A DNA stretch of 64,000 nucleotides from Deltaproteobacteria bacterium (GCA_029553375.1 JAKPCH010000096.1:111382-175381); one strand, 5' to 3'. Shown: positions 19,015-28,946, counted from the stretch's first letter. A program made the numbers and translations. The notes: a model not told the origin generated them from the sequence alone.

Positions 19015-20010
19015 ATGAGAGAACGGCGGATTTTCCTATGGATGGGACTGATCGTCCTGTTCTTACCCTTGGCACTGGGCGGCAGGGCCCTCGCCGAGGA
19101 ACGATACCGGGTCAAACCGGGCGATAACCTGATCAAGATCGCCAAGAAACACCACGTAAGCGTCGAATCCATCCGCAAGGTCAACAATCTCGCCGACAAC
19201 TCCCTGAAACCGAGACAGATCCTCATCATCCCCACCATAGACCGGAAGGGCCAACCCAAGGTCACGGCCCGCCAATCCTCCCGCCCCGACAAGATCTACA
19301 CGGTGAGAAAGGGAGACACCCTCTCTTCCATCGCCAAGAAAACCGGCCTTTCCCAGGGAGAGTTGAAAAAGATCAATCACCTGACATCCAGCCGCCTCAA
19401 GCCAGGTCAGCGCCTTCACCTCGCGGCCCTCCCCATCCGCTCGGACCGGAAGGAATCCCTCTACCCCAGGGGCAAGCAGGGAGAAGAGGCGCTCCCCGAT
19501 GGGGAGGAGGAACTCCTCGACGAGGAGGACGTCGGTGATGTGGACTTGGAGGAATCGGTAGGAGGCGAGGAGGATCATAATGCCTCCTTCTTGGGCAAAT
19601 GGCGCAGCCCGGAGGAGAGGTCCCTCTTCGTGAAGGTGGCCAAGGGTTTTCTCGGCGCCCCCTACCGCCTGGGTGGAAACTCCGTCCGGGGTCTGGACTG
19701 TTCGGCCTTCGTGAAGAAGATTTACGAGTTCTTCGATGTCTCCCTGCCCCGCACGGCTAGGGAGCAGGCGCGTGTAGGCGTGAAGGTCCCCAAGGAAGAG
19801 CTGCAGGAGGGGGACCTGGTCTTTTTCAACACCCGCCGGGCTTATGGACATGTGGGGATCTACATCGGTAACAACCAATTCGTCCATGCCTCTTCGGGAC
19901 GTAAGGCCAGGGAAGTCAAGATCGACAGTCTCGACAAACCATACTACAATAAAAGGTTCGTGAAAGCGGTGCGCCTCAAGGAGATACCGAAGGCGGAAAA
20001 CGACCTGTGA
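19015..20010 (+). CDS. LysM-NlpC/P60 peptidoglycan hydrolase
   Basis: This secreted 331-residue protein has a signal peptide (residues 1-27), two LysM peptidoglycan-binding modules (about 29-75 and 92-137, each with a YRVKPGDNL or YTVRKGDTL start), an acidic linker rich in Glu/Asp (about 150-185), and a C-terminal NlpC/P60 cysteine peptidase domain. The catalytic triad is visible as GLDCSAFV, YGHVGIYIG and FVHASSG. Such enzymes cut stem peptides during growth or division. The ATG at 19015 has a strong AGAAGGAGGT Shine-Dalgarno and is preferred to an upstream in-frame start. An OmpA-like lipoprotein gene follows. Confidence 0.92.
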   Translation: MRERRIFLWMGLIVLFLPLALGGRALAEERYRVKPGDNLIKIAKKHHVSVESIRKVNNLADNSLKPRQILIIPTIDRKGQPKVTARQSSRPDKIYTVRKGDTLSSIAKKTGLSQGELKKINHLTSSRLKPGQRLHLAALPIRSDRKESLYPRGKQGEEALPDGEEELLDEEDVGDVDLEESVGGEEDHNASFLGKWRSPEERSLFVKVAKGFLGAPYRLGGNSVRGLDCSAFVKKIYEFFDVSLPRTAREQARVGVKVPKEELQEGDLVFFNTRRAYGHVGIYIGNNQFVHASSGRKAREVKIDSLDKPYYNKRFVKAVRLKEIPKAENDL

Positions 20011-20033
20011 CCACAACATGGGAGGGAAAAGAA

Positions 20034-20825
20034 ATGAAGGGCAGGCTGCTGATCGCATTGACTATTTCCATGGTCCTTGTCCTGGGGGGCTGCTACACAA
20101 AGGAAGAGTACATGAAAAAGGCCTCGGAGGCCGAGACACTCCAGCAGCGTTATCAGGAGCTCACCTTGGAAAATGCGAAACTCCGCACGGAGATCGCCAC
20201 CCTGACGGGTGAACGAAACGAGCTCGATCGCCTCCTGAAGGCCAGATCGGATGAACTACTCAAAGACTTAACGGAAGCCAGGCAGAAAACGGCTAACCTC
20301 GAGGCCGAGAACGCCAAGCTCCGCCAGCAGGTAGGAGAGTTGAGGAAGAAGGAGGCCCTCATCGAGGAAGAGAGCAAGACTTACAAGGATCTCGTCAAGG
20401 AGATGAAGGGGGAGATCGCCAAGGGTCAGATCACCATCACGGAACTCAAGGGAAAGCTGACCATGGACGTGGTGGACAAGATCCTCTTTTCCTCCGGCGA
20501 GGCGACGGTCAAGAAAGAGGGCCTCTCGGTCCTGGATCGGGTCGTCGACGTCCTCAAGAACGTCAAAGACAAGAACATCCGTATCGAAGGGCACACGGAC
20601 AACGTGAAGATCACCGGCCGTCTGGCGAAGGTCTATCCAACCAACTGGGAGCTCTCGGCGGCCAGGGCCATCAACGTGACCCGCTACCTCCAGGCTAAGG
20701 GCATCGCCCCGGAGGTCCTCTCCGCCGTGGCCTACGGTGAATACAAACCTCTGGCGGACAACAAGACCGCCGAGGGGCGGGCGAAGAACCGCCGGATCGC
20801 CATCGTCCTCGTTCCCAAGGATTGA
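20034..20825 (+). CDS. OmpA-family lipoprotein with coiled coil
   Basis: This 263-residue envelope protein starts with a lipoprotein signal (LVLGGC lipobox, Cys about residue 20), followed by a long coiled coil (about 30-140) and a C-terminal OmpA peptidoglycan-binding domain (about 150-263) with RIEGHTDNV, NWELSAARAINVTRYL and AEGRAKNRRIAIVL. It probably anchors the outer membrane to peptidoglycan. The ATG at 20034 follows GGAGGG; an in-frame start 9 codons earlier overlaps the upstream gene. It lies 23 bp after the peptidoglycan hydrolase. Confidence 0.9.
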   Translation: MKGRLLIALTISMVLVLGGCYTKEEYMKKASEAETLQQRYQELTLENAKLRTEIATLTGERNELDRLLKARSDELLKDLTEARQKTANLEAENAKLRQQVGELRKKEALIEEESKTYKDLVKEMKGEIAKGQITITELKGKLTMDVVDKILFSSGEATVKKEGLSVLDRVVDVLKNVKDKNIRIEGHTDNVKITGRLAKVYPTNWELSAARAINVTRYLQAKGIAPEVLSAVAYGEYKPLADNKTAEGRAKNRRIAIVLVPKD

Positions 20826-20880
20826 GATGAGGTCCGTCACTTCCTGATTACGTAACGAATTAAGATAATTGCGGAGGATA

Positions 20881-20902
20881 GAGGCGCGGCTCGCCGCGCC
20901 TC
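20881..20902 (+). terminator. GC-rich hairpin before aconitase, possible terminator
   Basis: GAGGCGCGGC (20881-20890) and GCCGCGCCTC (20893-20902) are perfect inverted repeats, giving a 9-bp stem with a 4-nt loop followed by TTCGTTAT. The T run is short, so it may be a weak terminator of the OmpA-lipoprotein transcript or a structure in the aconitase leader. Confidence 0.45.
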
Positions 20903-20916
20903 TTCGTTATCAAATC

Positions 20917-22875
20917 ATGGGGCACAACATCACGGAAAAGCTCTTGAAGAGCCACCTTGTGGCCGGCGAACTCATCCCCGGCAAGGAGATCGCCATCCGT
21001 ATCGACCAGACCCTGACCCAGGACGCCACGGGGACCATGGCCTACCTGCAGTTCGAGGCCATGGGCATCCCCCGGGTGAGAACGGATCTCTCGGTGAGCT
21101 ACATCGATCACAACACGATCCAGATCGGTTTTGAAAACGCCGACGACCATCGCTACCTCAAGAGTGTCGCGCAACGGTTCGGTATCTACCTTTCCCGGGC
21201 GGGAAACGGTATCTGTCATCAGGTCCACCTGGAACGCTTCGGCAGACCCGGCCGGACCCTGATCGGTTCCGACAGCCACACCCCCACCTGCGGTGCCCTG
21301 GGGATGCTGGCCATCGGCGCGGGCGGCCTCGACGTGGCCCTGGCCATGGGTGGAGAGGCCTTTCACCTCTCCTGCCCCAAGGTGATTCGTATTGATCTCA
21401 GGGGCGCCCTCAAACCCTGGGTCTCCGCCAAGGACATTATTCTTCACGTCTTGTCCATCTTCACCTCCAAGGGAAACGTGGGATACGTCTTTGAATACGC
21501 CGGTGAGGCCCTGGACGGTCTCACCGTTCCGGAAAGGGCCACGATCGCCAACATGGGGGCGGAATGCGGCGTCACGACCTCGGTCTTCCCCAGCGACGAG
21601 ATGACGAGACGTTTCTTGAGATCCCAAGGCCGGGAAGGGGATTGGATGCCCCTCGCCTCCGACGAAGATGCCTCCTACGACCGGACGGTCACTATAGATC
21701 TCGCCGGTTTGGAACCCCTGGCCGCCCTTCCCCACAGCCCGGATCACGTCAGGCCGGTTCGCGAGATCGGTCCCGTGAGGGTGCACCAGGTCTGCATCGG
21801 CAGTTGCACGAACTCCTCCTACCGGGACCTGGCGACGGTGGCGGAGATCCTCAAGGGGCGGAAGGTCCATGAAGACGTAAGCTTCATCATCGCCCCCGGT
21901 TCCCGCCAGGTCGTGGAGAACCTGGCCGCCCATGGTTATTTGTCCAAGCTCCTCGCCACGGGCGCCCGTCTGATGGAAAACGCCTGCGGTTTCTGTATCG
22001 GAAACAGCCAGAGCCCTCCCTCCGGGGGGGTCTCCCTGAGGACCTCCAACAGGAACTTTTACGGCCGTTCCGGGACCAAGGACGCGGAGGTGTACCTTGT
22101 CAGCCCTGAAACGGCCGCGGCGGCCGTGATCACGGGTCGCATCACGGACCCCAGGACCCTGGGCATGGATTACCCCCGGATAGAGATCCCGGAGGTCTTC
22201 CATGTCGACGACGGCATGATCATCCCCCCCTTGCCGCCGTCCGAGGCGGCCCGCGTGGAGATCGTCAGGGGACCCAATATCGGCGCCCCCCCCGTCAACA
22301 CCCCCCTGCCTCGGGATATCGACGGCGTGGTGACCATCAAGGTGGGCGACAAGATCACGACGGACCACATCATCCCCGCGGGGGAGCGCATGAAATACCG
22401 CTCCAACATCCCCCTCTATTCCAGATTCGTCTTCGAGCTCGTCGACCCGGGATTCTACGAGCGGGCCGTGGCGGTTCGAAACCTGGGGCGTCTGAATATC
22501 ATCGTCGCCGGCCATTCCTACGGGCAGGGTTCTTCGAGGGAACATGCCGCCATCTGTCCCATGCACCTCGGTGTCCGGGCCGTCATCGCCAAGTCCTTCG
22601 AGCGCATCCACGCGGCCAACTTGATCAATTTCGGGATCCTACCCCTCACCTTCCTCGACGAGGGGGATTATGAGATAATAGGAGCGGGCGATCATTTGAG
22701 GATCATGGACATCCCCAAGCGCCTTGCGGCGGGGGGAAATCTCGTCGTCGAGGACACGACCCGCGGCAAGGTATTCGAGGTCGCCTATGACCTCACGGAG
22801 CGCCAGAAGGCCATGATCCTATCCGGCGGCGCCCTGGGCATGTTGAAGAGAAGACACCGGCGAGGCAAGGCATGA
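20917..22875 (+). CDS. Aconitate hydratase
   Basis: Aconitase interconverts citrate and isocitrate with a [4Fe-4S] cluster. The 652-residue product resembles the shorter, mitochondrial-like aconitases of anaerobes rather than the 890-residue AcnA. Cluster cysteines appear in [11 protein letters not shown] and [10 protein letters not shown] (about residues 303, 368 and 371). Substrate-binding motifs include [28 protein letters not shown] and [11 protein letters not shown]. The ATG at 20917 gives the conserved [14 protein letters not shown] start but has no clear Shine-Dalgarno; a TTG at 20869 is less likely. It overlaps icd by ATGA, a citrate-to-2-oxoglutarate pair. Confidence 0.93.
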   Translation: MGHNITEKLLKSHLVAGELIPGKEIAIRIDQTLTQDATGTMAYLQFEAMGIPRVRTDLSVSYIDHNTIQIGFENADDHRYLKSVAQRFGIYLSRAGNGICHQVHLERFGRPGRTLIGSDSHTPTCGALGMLAIGAGGLDVALAMGGEAFHLSCPKVIRIDLRGALKPWVSAKDIILHVLSIFTSKGNVGYVFEYAGEALDGLTVPERATIANMGAECGVTTSVFPSDEMTRRFLRSQGREGDWMPLASDEDASYDRTVTIDLAGLEPLAALPHSPDHVRPVREIGPVRVHQVCIGSCTNSSYRDLATVAEILKGRKVHEDVSFIIAPGSRQVVENLAAHGYLSKLLATGARLMENACGFCIGNSQSPPSGGVSLRTSNRNFYGRSGTKDAEVYLVSPETAAAAVITGRITDPRTLGMDYPRIEIPEVFHVDDGMIIPPLPPSEAARVEIVRGPNIGAPPVNTPLPRDIDGVVTIKVGDKITTDHIIPAGERMKYRSNIPLYSRFVFELVDPGFYERAVAVRNLGRLNIIVAGHSYGQGSSREHAAICPMHLGVRAVIAKSFERIHAANLINFGILPLTFLDEGDYEIIGAGDHLRIMDIPKRLAAGGNLVVEDTTRGKVFEVAYDLTERQKAMILSGGALGMLKRRHRRGKA

Positions 22876-24110
22876 GAGATAAAATAAAGGTAATGACACC
22901 CATCGTGGAAATGGATGGGGACGAGATGACGAGGGTCATGTGGGCCATGATCAAAAAACGGCTCCTTTTGCCCTATTTGGATTGGAAGATCGATTACTAC
23001 GACCTCCACGTGAAGCATCGGGATGAGACGAACGACGCCGTCACCGTCGCCGCCGCCGAGGCCGTCAAGAGACACGGCGTGGGCGTCAAGTGCGCCACCA
23101 TCACCCCTACCCCGGAAAGGGTGAGGGAATACGGCCTCAAGAAACCCTGGAAAAGCCCCAACGCCACCATCAGGGCCATCCTTGACGGGACGGTATTCCG
23201 CGCCCCGATCCTGGCGAACAACATCAAGCCCTTCATCCGGACGTGGCGGCGACCCATCATCATCGGCCGCCATGCCTACGGCGACGTTTACGACAACACG
23301 GAGATCCGCGTCCCCGGCGGGGGGAGGGCGGAGTTGGTCTTCACCCCCGCCGACGGATCACCCCCGACGAGGAGAGAAATCCATGACTTCCAGGGTCCCG
23401 GCATCCTCCAGGCCATCCACAACACCGACGCCTCCATAAGGAGCTTCGCCAGGGCCTGCTTCGCCTACGCCCTGGACCGGAAGGTCGATTTGTGGTTCAG
23501 CACCAAGGACACCATTTCCAAGACCTACGACGGCCGTTTCCGGGCCGTCTTCGACGAGGAGTACGAATCGACCTGGCGGGAGAGGTTCGCCGCGGCCGGG
23601 ATCTCCTATTTCTTCACCCTCATCGACGACGCCGTGGCCCGTATCGTCCGTTCCGAGGGGGGGATCCTGTGGGCCCTGAAAAACTATGACGGGGACGTCA
23701 TGTCCGACATGGTGGCCTCCGCCTGCGGCAGCCTGGCCATGATGACGTCCGTCCTCGTCTCCCCCGACGGCCGCTTCGAGTATGAGGCCGCCCACGGGAC
23801 GGTGCAGAAACACTATTACAAGCACCTCAAGGGTGAGGAGACCTCGACGAACTCCATGGCCCTCATCTTCGCCTGGTCGGGGGGGCTGAGAAAGAGGGGC
23901 GAGCTGGACGGGACGCCGGAAGTTTCGGCCTTCGCCGATCTCCTGGAGGAGGCGGCCATAGAGACGGTCGAGTCGGGGGTCATGACGGGCGACCTCCTCG
24001 CCGTCGCCGACCCCCACCCGCACAACCGGCGGGTGACTACGGAGGGCTTTATCGAGGCCGTGGGGGAGGCCCTGGCGGCCAAGGTAGCGTCATGGCGAGG
24101 GACGTCCTGA
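22872..24110 (+). CDS. icd: Isocitrate dehydrogenase (NADP-type, eukaryote-like subfamily)
   Basis: This enzyme oxidises isocitrate to 2-oxoglutarate. The 412-residue product has the signature of the homodimeric, eukaryote-like NADP-IDH subfamily: [17 protein letters not shown] at the start, [25 protein letters not shown] (substrate region, about 75-100), [28 protein letters not shown] and [10 protein letters not shown]. Its start is inside the aconitase stop. Paired with the 2-oxoacid:ferredoxin oxidoreductase further on, it could serve an oxidative or reductive half-TCA route; direction cannot be read from sequence. Confidence 0.92.
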   Translation: MRDKIKVMTPIVEMDGDEMTRVMWAMIKKRLLLPYLDWKIDYYDLHVKHRDETNDAVTVAAAEAVKRHGVGVKCATITPTPERVREYGLKKPWKSPNATIRAILDGTVFRAPILANNIKPFIRTWRRPIIIGRHAYGDVYDNTEIRVPGGGRAELVFTPADGSPPTRREIHDFQGPGILQAIHNTDASIRSFARACFAYALDRKVDLWFSTKDTISKTYDGRFRAVFDEEYESTWRERFAAAGISYFFTLIDDAVARIVRSEGGILWALKNYDGDVMSDMVASACGSLAMMTSVLVSPDGRFEYEAAHGTVQKHYYKHLKGEETSTNSMALIFAWSGGLRKRGELDGTPEVSAFADLLEEAAIETVESGVMTGDLLAVADPHPHNRRVTTEGFIEAVGEALAAKVASWRGTS

Positions 24111-25177
24111 AGGTAATTTCGTCCTTACCTACCGTGAGACCACAGCCTACGACACCTGACAGGATCCACCTGAAGGACCTGAGTCTGGAAGAGATCGAGG
24201 CCTTCATCACCGGCCTGGGGAAGGAGCGTTACCGGGCCCGTCAGATCATGAAATGGATCTACCAGCACGGGGCAACCTCCTTTGCGGCCATGACCACCTT
24301 GGCCAAGGATTTCCGCGGCCGCCTCGAGGAGGTGGCCGTCATCGAAGACCCCCGGATGGAGAGGGTCCAGACGGCAAAAGACGGCACGAAGAAGGTTCTC
24401 TTCCGCCTCGCCGACGGGGCCGCCGTGGAGAGCGTCCTCATCCCAGGCAAAAATCATTGGACCGCCTGCCTGTCCACCCAGGTCGGCTGCGCCATGGGGT
24501 GTCGCTTCTGTCTTACCGGGGCCATGGGTTTTACGAGAAACCTCACCCCCGGCGAGATCACGGGGCAGATGACCAGGCTGCGTTTCGCCACCCCCGAAGG
24601 GGAGAGGGTGCGCAACATCGTCCTCATGGGGATGGGTGAGCCCCTGGCCAATTACGACCATACCGTCAAGGCCGTCGGCAATCTCCTGTCGGATTACGGC
24701 ATGGGCTTCTCGAACCGTAAGATAACCATCTCCACCTGCGGCCTCGCCCCGATGATCCTGCGCCTGGGCCGGGATGTCTCGGTCAACCTGGCCGTCTCCC
24801 TCAACGCCCCCGACGACGAGCGGCGCAGTTACCTTATGCCCGTCAATCGACGTTACCCCCTCGAAACCCTCCTCAAGGCGTGCCGGGAGTATCCCATGCC
24901 GGGCCGGAGGATGTTGACCTTCGAGTACATCCTCATCCGTGGGTTTAACGACGCCCCCGGAGATGCCGTCCTGCTGGCCGACCTCCTCAAGGGGATCCGT
25001 TGCAAATTGAACCTCATCGCCTTCAACGAGTTCCCTGGTTCTCCCTTCCGCAGCCCCGAGGAGACAACGGTGAGATCATTCCAGCAGATCCTTCTTGACC
25101 GGGGTTACACGGCCATCCTGAGGGCCAGTCACGGCCGCGATATCCTTGCCGCCTGCGGCCAGCTTGCAGGGCGATGA
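24092..25177 (+). CDS. rlmN: Dual-specificity 23S rRNA/tRNA adenine-C2 methyltransferase
   Basis: RlmN is a radical SAM enzyme that methylates A2503 of 23S rRNA and A37 of some tRNAs. The 361-residue product has the radical SAM triad CAMGCRFC (about residues 131-138), the [14 protein letters not shown] and [11 protein letters not shown] motifs, and the C-terminal catalytic cysteine in the [11 protein letters not shown] segment. The N-terminal accessory domain has [15 protein letters not shown]. It overlaps the end of icd by 19 bp and the next gene by ATGA. Confidence 0.94.
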   Translation: MARDVLKVISSLPTVRPQPTTPDRIHLKDLSLEEIEAFITGLGKERYRARQIMKWIYQHGATSFAAMTTLAKDFRGRLEEVAVIEDPRMERVQTAKDGTKKVLFRLADGAAVESVLIPGKNHWTACLSTQVGCAMGCRFCLTGAMGFTRNLTPGEITGQMTRLRFATPEGERVRNIVLMGMGEPLANYDHTVKAVGNLLSDYGMGFSNRKITISTCGLAPMILRLGRDVSVNLAVSLNAPDDERRSYLMPVNRRYPLETLLKACREYPMPGRRMLTFEYILIRGFNDAPGDAVLLADLLKGIRCKLNLIAFNEFPGSPFRSPEETTVRSFQQILLDRGYTAILRASHGRDILAACGQLAGR

Positions 25178-26088
25178 AGGCACCGTCCTACCTGGAGCTC
25201 CACGAACAAGGGGCCCTCAGGGAACGGGCGGACCTGGCTTTCTCCCTCCTTTCCCCCTGCACCCTCTGCCCCCGCCTCTGCCGAGTCGACCGCCTGGGTG
25301 GCGAACGGGGGGTCTGCGAGACGGGAAAGAGGGCCATCCTATCCAGCTTCGGGCCCCATTTCGGCGAGGAATCGCCCCTCGTCGGCACCGGGGGCTCGGG
25401 CACCATATTTTTCGCCTCGTGCAACCTCCTGTGCACCTTCTGCCAGAACTACGAGATCAGCCATCTCCGGGAGGGCGAGGAGGTCGGGCCGGAGACCCTG
25501 GCCGAGGTCATGGTCCGCCTCCAACGGCGGGGTTGCCACAACATCAACTTCGTCACCCCAACCCACGTCACGGCCCAGATCCTCGAGGCCCTGCCCCTGG
25601 CCGTGGAAAGGGGCCTGTCCATTCCCCTCGTATACAACTGCGGAGGTTACGAGCGTGTCGAGACCCTGCGTCTCCTCGAGGGGGTTTTTGATATCTACAT
25701 GCCCGACATGAAGTTCTGGGACAACGGTTTTGCCTGGCGCTTCTGTCGTGTCCGCGACTACCGTCAACGGGCCGTGGAGGCCCTCAAGGAGATGCACCGC
25801 CAGGTCGGCGATTTGATCTTGGACGAAAACGGTATCGCCAAGCGGGGCCTCATCGTCCGGCACCTCGTCATGCCGTCCGGGGTCGCCGGGACGGCGGAGG
25901 TGATGAGGTTTATCGCCGAAGAGATCTCACCCCACACCTATGTAAACGTCATGTCCCAGTACCGGCCCTGCGGGCGGGCCTTCGAGGACCCACTCCTGGC
26001 TAGGCGCATCACCGCCCGCGAGTATGCCGAGGCCGTCTCCGAGGCCCGCCGTGCCGGCCTTGACCGCCTCGACGGCCCGTGGGGTTAA
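25174..26088 (+). CDS. Radical SAM protein of the PflX/pyruvate-formate-lyase-activase-like family
   Basis: This 304-residue protein has the activase-like radical SAM motif CNLLCTFCQNYEIS (about residues 86-99) preceded by a Cys pair cluster (CTLCPRLCRVDR, about 29-40). The conserved blocks VTPTHVTAQI, IPLVYNCGGYE, DIYMPDMKFW and MSQYRPCGRAF match the uncharacterised PflX-type family (COG1313). Such proteins may install glycyl radicals or modify other partners; no glycyl radical enzyme lies nearby. It is translationally coupled to rlmN, with a small ferredoxin gene 6 bp after its stop. Confidence 0.85.
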   Translation: MKAPSYLELHEQGALRERADLAFSLLSPCTLCPRLCRVDRLGGERGVCETGKRAILSSFGPHFGEESPLVGTGGSGTIFFASCNLLCTFCQNYEISHLREGEEVGPETLAEVMVRLQRRGCHNINFVTPTHVTAQILEALPLAVERGLSIPLVYNCGGYERVETLRLLEGVFDIYMPDMKFWDNGFAWRFCRVRDYRQRAVEALKEMHRQVGDLILDENGIAKRGLIVRHLVMPSGVAGTAEVMRFIAEEISPHTYVNVMSQYRPCGRAFEDPLLARRITAREYAEAVSEARRAGLDRLDGPWG

Positions 26089-26094
26089 GTATTC

Positions 26095-26283
26095 ATGATC
26101 GTCGTCATCGACCCCAGACGCTGCAACGGCTGTGAGCGTTGCGTCAACACCTGTTTCGAGGTTTTCCGCCAATGGGGGGAATTCCTGAGACCAAGCTTCG
26201 AGGTAAAGGACGAGGTTTTTCGGGAAAAGGTGGAAAAGGCCGCCCGGGACTGCCCACGCAAAGCCATCGTCATCGTGGATTGA
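26095..26283 (+). CDS. Small single-cluster ferredoxin-like protein
   Basis: This 62-residue protein has a CxxCxxCxxxC motif (RRCNGCERCVNTC, residues 10-20) and a distal CP (Cys52). This resembles a single [4Fe-4S] ferredoxin with five cysteines, one of which may be spare or form a disulfide. It directly follows the PflX-like radical SAM gene and could donate electrons for SAM cleavage; that link is contextual only. Confidence 0.8.
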   Translation: MIVVIDPRRCNGCERCVNTCFEVFRQWGEFLRPSFEVKDEVFREKVEKAARDCPRKAIVIVD

Positions 26284-26313
26284 AAAATTGCGGGGTTTAA
26301 CGCCCTTCCCTCC

Positions 26314-26342
26314 TTGACACTCCACGCAGCCGCCGCTATAGC
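26314..26342 (+). promoter_or_regulatory. Candidate sigma-70 promoter for the metallo-beta-lactamase-fold gene
   Basis: TTGACA (26314-26319), a 17-bp spacer and TATAGC (26337-26342) give a strong sigma-70-like promoter. Transcription would start about 24 nt before the ATG at 26373, separating this gene from the rlmN cluster. Confidence 0.6.
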
Positions 26343-26372
26343 GATCTCGACCACCCTTCAACGAGGGACAAG

Positions 26373-27245
26373 ATGGACTACCCGGACAAGATCACAGAGA
26401 CCGTTTACATCCTTGGGTACCACCACCTCAAGATCCACCTGATCGTGGGGAATAAAGCCTGTGCCCTTATCGACACGGGGGTCTCGGCGTCCACGGACCT
26501 CCTCGTCCGGCAACTGGACAAGCTGGGGCACCGTCCTGATTATATCGTCGTCACCCACCCCCACGGCGATCACATCAACGGACTGCCGGGTCTCAGGGAG
26601 GCGTTTCCAGAGGCGAAGGTCATCGCCGGTGCCGGCGCACCCGATTTTGTTTCCCACCCCAAGATCGCCCCGACCTATGTCCACGATGACCGCTTCATGA
26701 CGACCTACCTGAACGAACGGGGTATAAAAAGCATCCTTTCCCCCTTGGCCGCGCCCCCCACCCTGGAGGACTGCACGGCGGTCAGAGGCGGCTATACCCT
26801 CGATCTGGGAGGTACTTCCCTGGAGTTCATCGAGGTGGGTGGTCATGCCCCGGGCGGCCTCGCCGTCTATCTGCGGAAGGAAAAAATCCTGCTGCCCTCG
26901 GACAGCCTGGGTTTCTACCTGCCTTCCGGGGAGTTCTTCCCCATCTATTTCACCGGTTACGGCGACTACATGTCCACCATAGACCGCCTGGCGGGACTGG
27001 GGGCACAGATCGTTTCACCGGCCCACCTGGGCCTCTTCAAGGGCGAAGAGGCCCGCCGGTGCTTCTCCCTGGCCGCCAGCAATGCCGCGGCCATGCGGGA
27101 CCGCCTCGCCGCGGATCCCCGGGACGACGAGACCGTCGTGGATGAGATCTTCCGGGAATTCTACAGGGACGAGCTCCTCTTCTACCCGAGGGAGAACATC
27201 ATCGGTTGTTGCCGTCTCCTCCTCAGGCGGAGTCGGGAGGCTTGA
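26373..27245 (+). CDS. Metallo-beta-lactamase-fold hydrolase
   Basis: This 290-residue cytosolic protein is an MBL-fold metallohydrolase with the zinc motif THPHGDHING (about residues 61-70), an upstream LIDTGVSAS strand, a GGHAPGGLAVYL histidine (about 153) and a SPAHLGLF histidine (about 216). No flavodoxin domain is present, so it is not a flavodiiron protein. The substrate cannot be told from sequence; glyoxalase II-like or hydrolase roles are possible. It is followed by a flavoprotein gene on the same strand. Confidence 0.82.
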   Translation: MDYPDKITETVYILGYHHLKIHLIVGNKACALIDTGVSASTDLLVRQLDKLGHRPDYIVVTHPHGDHINGLPGLREAFPEAKVIAGAGAPDFVSHPKIAPTYVHDDRFMTTYLNERGIKSILSPLAAPPTLEDCTAVRGGYTLDLGGTSLEFIEVGGHAPGGLAVYLRKEKILLPSDSLGFYLPSGEFFPIYFTGYGDYMSTIDRLAGLGAQIVSPAHLGLFKGEEARRCFSLAASNAAAMRDRLAADPRDDETVVDEIFREFYRDELLFYPRENIIGCCRLLLRRSREA

Positions 27246-27318
27246 TCAACCCGGTTCTCATCACGAGGGAAGAAGGGGAAGGATTAATTCGCACCACGAG
27301 CACGGAAGGAGGAAGATG

Positions 27319-27894
27319 ATGAAGGTTATCGCCATCAACGGCAGCGCCAGGAAGGACGGCAACACGGCCATTCTGCTCAAGACGGTCCTTGGGGAACTCG
27401 AGGCGGAAGGGATCGAGACCTCCCTCATCCAGCTGGCGGGGAACCAAATCGCCGGTTGCCGGGCCTGTTATCGCTGTTTCAAAAACAAGGACCGCCACTG
27501 CTCCGTGAAATCGGACATGCTCAACGATATCCTGGACGCCATGCTCGCAGCCGATGGTATCCTCCTCGGTTCCCCCACCTATTTCTCCGACGTCTCGGCC
27601 AACATGAGGGCCCTGATCGAGCGCTGCGGTTTCGTGGCCAGGGCCAACGACTACATGCTCAAGAGAAAGGTCGGGGCGCCCGTGGTTGCCGTGCGCCGCG
27701 CCGGGGCCATTCCCGCCTTCACAGGCATGTACCTCTTCCTCCACTACATGCAGATGATCATCCCGGGATCCAGCTACTGGAACGTCGGGATCGGCCGCGA
27801 CATCGGAGACGTCCTGAAGGACGAGGAGGGCCTCAACACCATGAGGGACCTGGGGCGGAACATGGCCTGGCTCCTCAAGAAGCTGGCGGCCTGA
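27319..27894 (+). CDS. NADPH-dependent FMN reductase / iron-sulfur flavoprotein-like protein
   Basis: This 191-residue flavodoxin-fold protein has the FMN-binding start VIAINGSARKDGNTA and SPTYFSDVSANMRAL. Between them a compact cysteine motif, CRACYRCFKNKDRHC (CxxCxxC and a further Cys, about residues 47-61), resembles the [4Fe-4S] site of archaeal/bacterial iron-sulfur flavoproteins. Such proteins pass electrons from ferredoxin or reduce oxygen species. Two ATGs are adjacent; the one at 27319 has better spacing from AAGGAGG. It converges on the DUF1385 gene. Confidence 0.83.
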   Translation: MKVIAINGSARKDGNTAILLKTVLGELEAEGIETSLIQLAGNQIAGCRACYRCFKNKDRHCSVKSDMLNDILDAMLAADGILLGSPTYFSDVSANMRALIERCGFVARANDYMLKRKVGAPVVAVRRAGAIPAFTGMYLFLHYMQMIIPGSSYWNVGIGRDIGDVLKDEEGLNTMRDLGRNMAWLLKKLAA

Positions 27895-27902
27895 TCACCG
27901 TC

Positions 27903-28796
27903 TCAGACTACCCTTTTCATGGCCTCGATGGCCACCTCGATCTGATCGTCCGTGGGTTCCCTCGTCGTGACGCGCTGTAGAAGGAGGCCCGGCCAGCTCA
28001 GGGCCCTCACCCACCCGCGACCCCGGTGCCGACCCGTGAAACGGATGGCCTCATAGGAAATGCCGGCCACAACGGGGAGGAGGGCGAGCTTATAGACGAC
28101 GCGGTGGAGAAAGTCGGGCCGTCCCAGGAGGGAGAAGACGAGGATGGAGACGATCATCACAACGAGGATGAAACTGGTCCCGCAACGGGGGTGCCTTGTC
28201 GAGTAGGGGCGGACATTGGCCACCGTCAGGTCCCGGCCGTCCTCCCAGGCGAATACCGTCTTGTGCTCGGCGCCGTGATACATGAAGACCCTTTTCATGT
28301 CCTCCATCAGCAGGGTCGACGACAGGAACAGGAGAAAAAGGGAAAGGCGGATCAAACCTTCCAGGATGTTCAACACGAAAGTGGAGGCGATCACACCCTT
28401 CAGGAGGGTGAAACAGTAGGCGGGGACGACGACGAAACCCAGCAAAACCAAAGCGACGCTCGTCATGACGGTGAGGGTCAACTGCCAGGGTTTGGGTTTC
28501 TCTTCCTCCTCGGAGAGGGCCACCTCCGCGGAGAACATCAGACTCCTCATGCCCAGGATCATCATCTCCAGGAGGGTTACGAAGCCGCGGACGAAGGGCC
28601 AACCCAAGGGGGGATAGCGTTTGGCGAGGGGCCGGTAGTCTTCCTCCCGGATCTCGATACCCCCGTCGGGCCTCCGCACGGCCGAGGCGACACGGTCCCC
28701 ATGCCTCATCATGACCCCCTCGATGATCGCCTGACCACCGGCGATATCGTCTCCTTTTCTCTCCCGCCTCAAGGCCGCTTCACGATCCATGGACAC
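27903..28796 (-). CDS. DUF1385 membrane protein
   Basis: This about 297-residue protein has the DUF1385 (YqhQ-like) pattern: GGQAIIEGVMMRHGDRVASAVR at the N-terminus (shown here only in part as GGQAIIEGVMMR), several hydrophobic segments (about residues 70-90, 112-135, 145-170 and 205-230) and a YHGAEHKTVFAWE motif followed by HPRCGTSF. The molecular function is unknown. A GTG at 28796 lies 5 nt after AAGGAGG; an ATG two codons later and a GTG six codons earlier are alternatives. It stands alone, convergent with the flavoprotein. Confidence 0.87.
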   Translation of the reverse strand: MSMDREAALRRERKGDDIAGGQAIIEGVMMRHGDRVASAVRRPDGGIEIREEDYRPLAKRYPPLGWPFVRGFVTLLEMMILGMRSLMFSAEVALSEEEEKPKPWQLTLTVMTSVALVLLGFVVVPAYCFTLLKGVIASTFVLNILEGLIRLSLFLLFLSSTLLMEDMKRVFMYHGAEHKTVFAWEDGRDLTVANVRPYSTRHPRCGTSFILVVMIVSILVFSLLGRPDFLHRVVYKLALLPVVAGISYEAIRFTGRHRGRGWVRALSWPGLLLQRVTTREPTDDQIEVAIEAMKRVV

Positions 28797-28888
28797 CAGA
28801 TCCTCCTTGTGCACCCGGGGGCTCCTTTATCCGAGCCGGGGGGCAAAAACAAGTCCTTTGGTGGCAGTAAACATCACCTCCGTCGCGA

Positions 28889-28917
28889 TTGACATCAAAG
28901 TCGTTATCCATTATGGA
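28889..28917 (+). promoter_or_regulatory. Candidate sigma-70 promoter for the GAF-PAS gene
   Basis: TTGACA (28889-28894), a 17-bp spacer and TATGGA (28912-28917) precede the GAF-PAS start by about 30 bp. The rest of the 130-bp divergent gap (28815-28946) shows only a weak opposite-strand candidate for the DUF1385 gene. Confidence 0.6.
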
Positions 28918-28946
28918 GATCACCGTTTTTCAAAGGACCGTGATCG

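Noticed and set aside
20860-22611. Open frame of 583 codons opposite aconitase
   Set aside because: Antisense shadow of the aconitase gene.
26373-27245. Second flavodiiron protein
   Set aside because: It has the metallo-beta-lactamase motif but no flavodoxin domain and lacks the diiron ligand arrangement of flavodiiron proteins.
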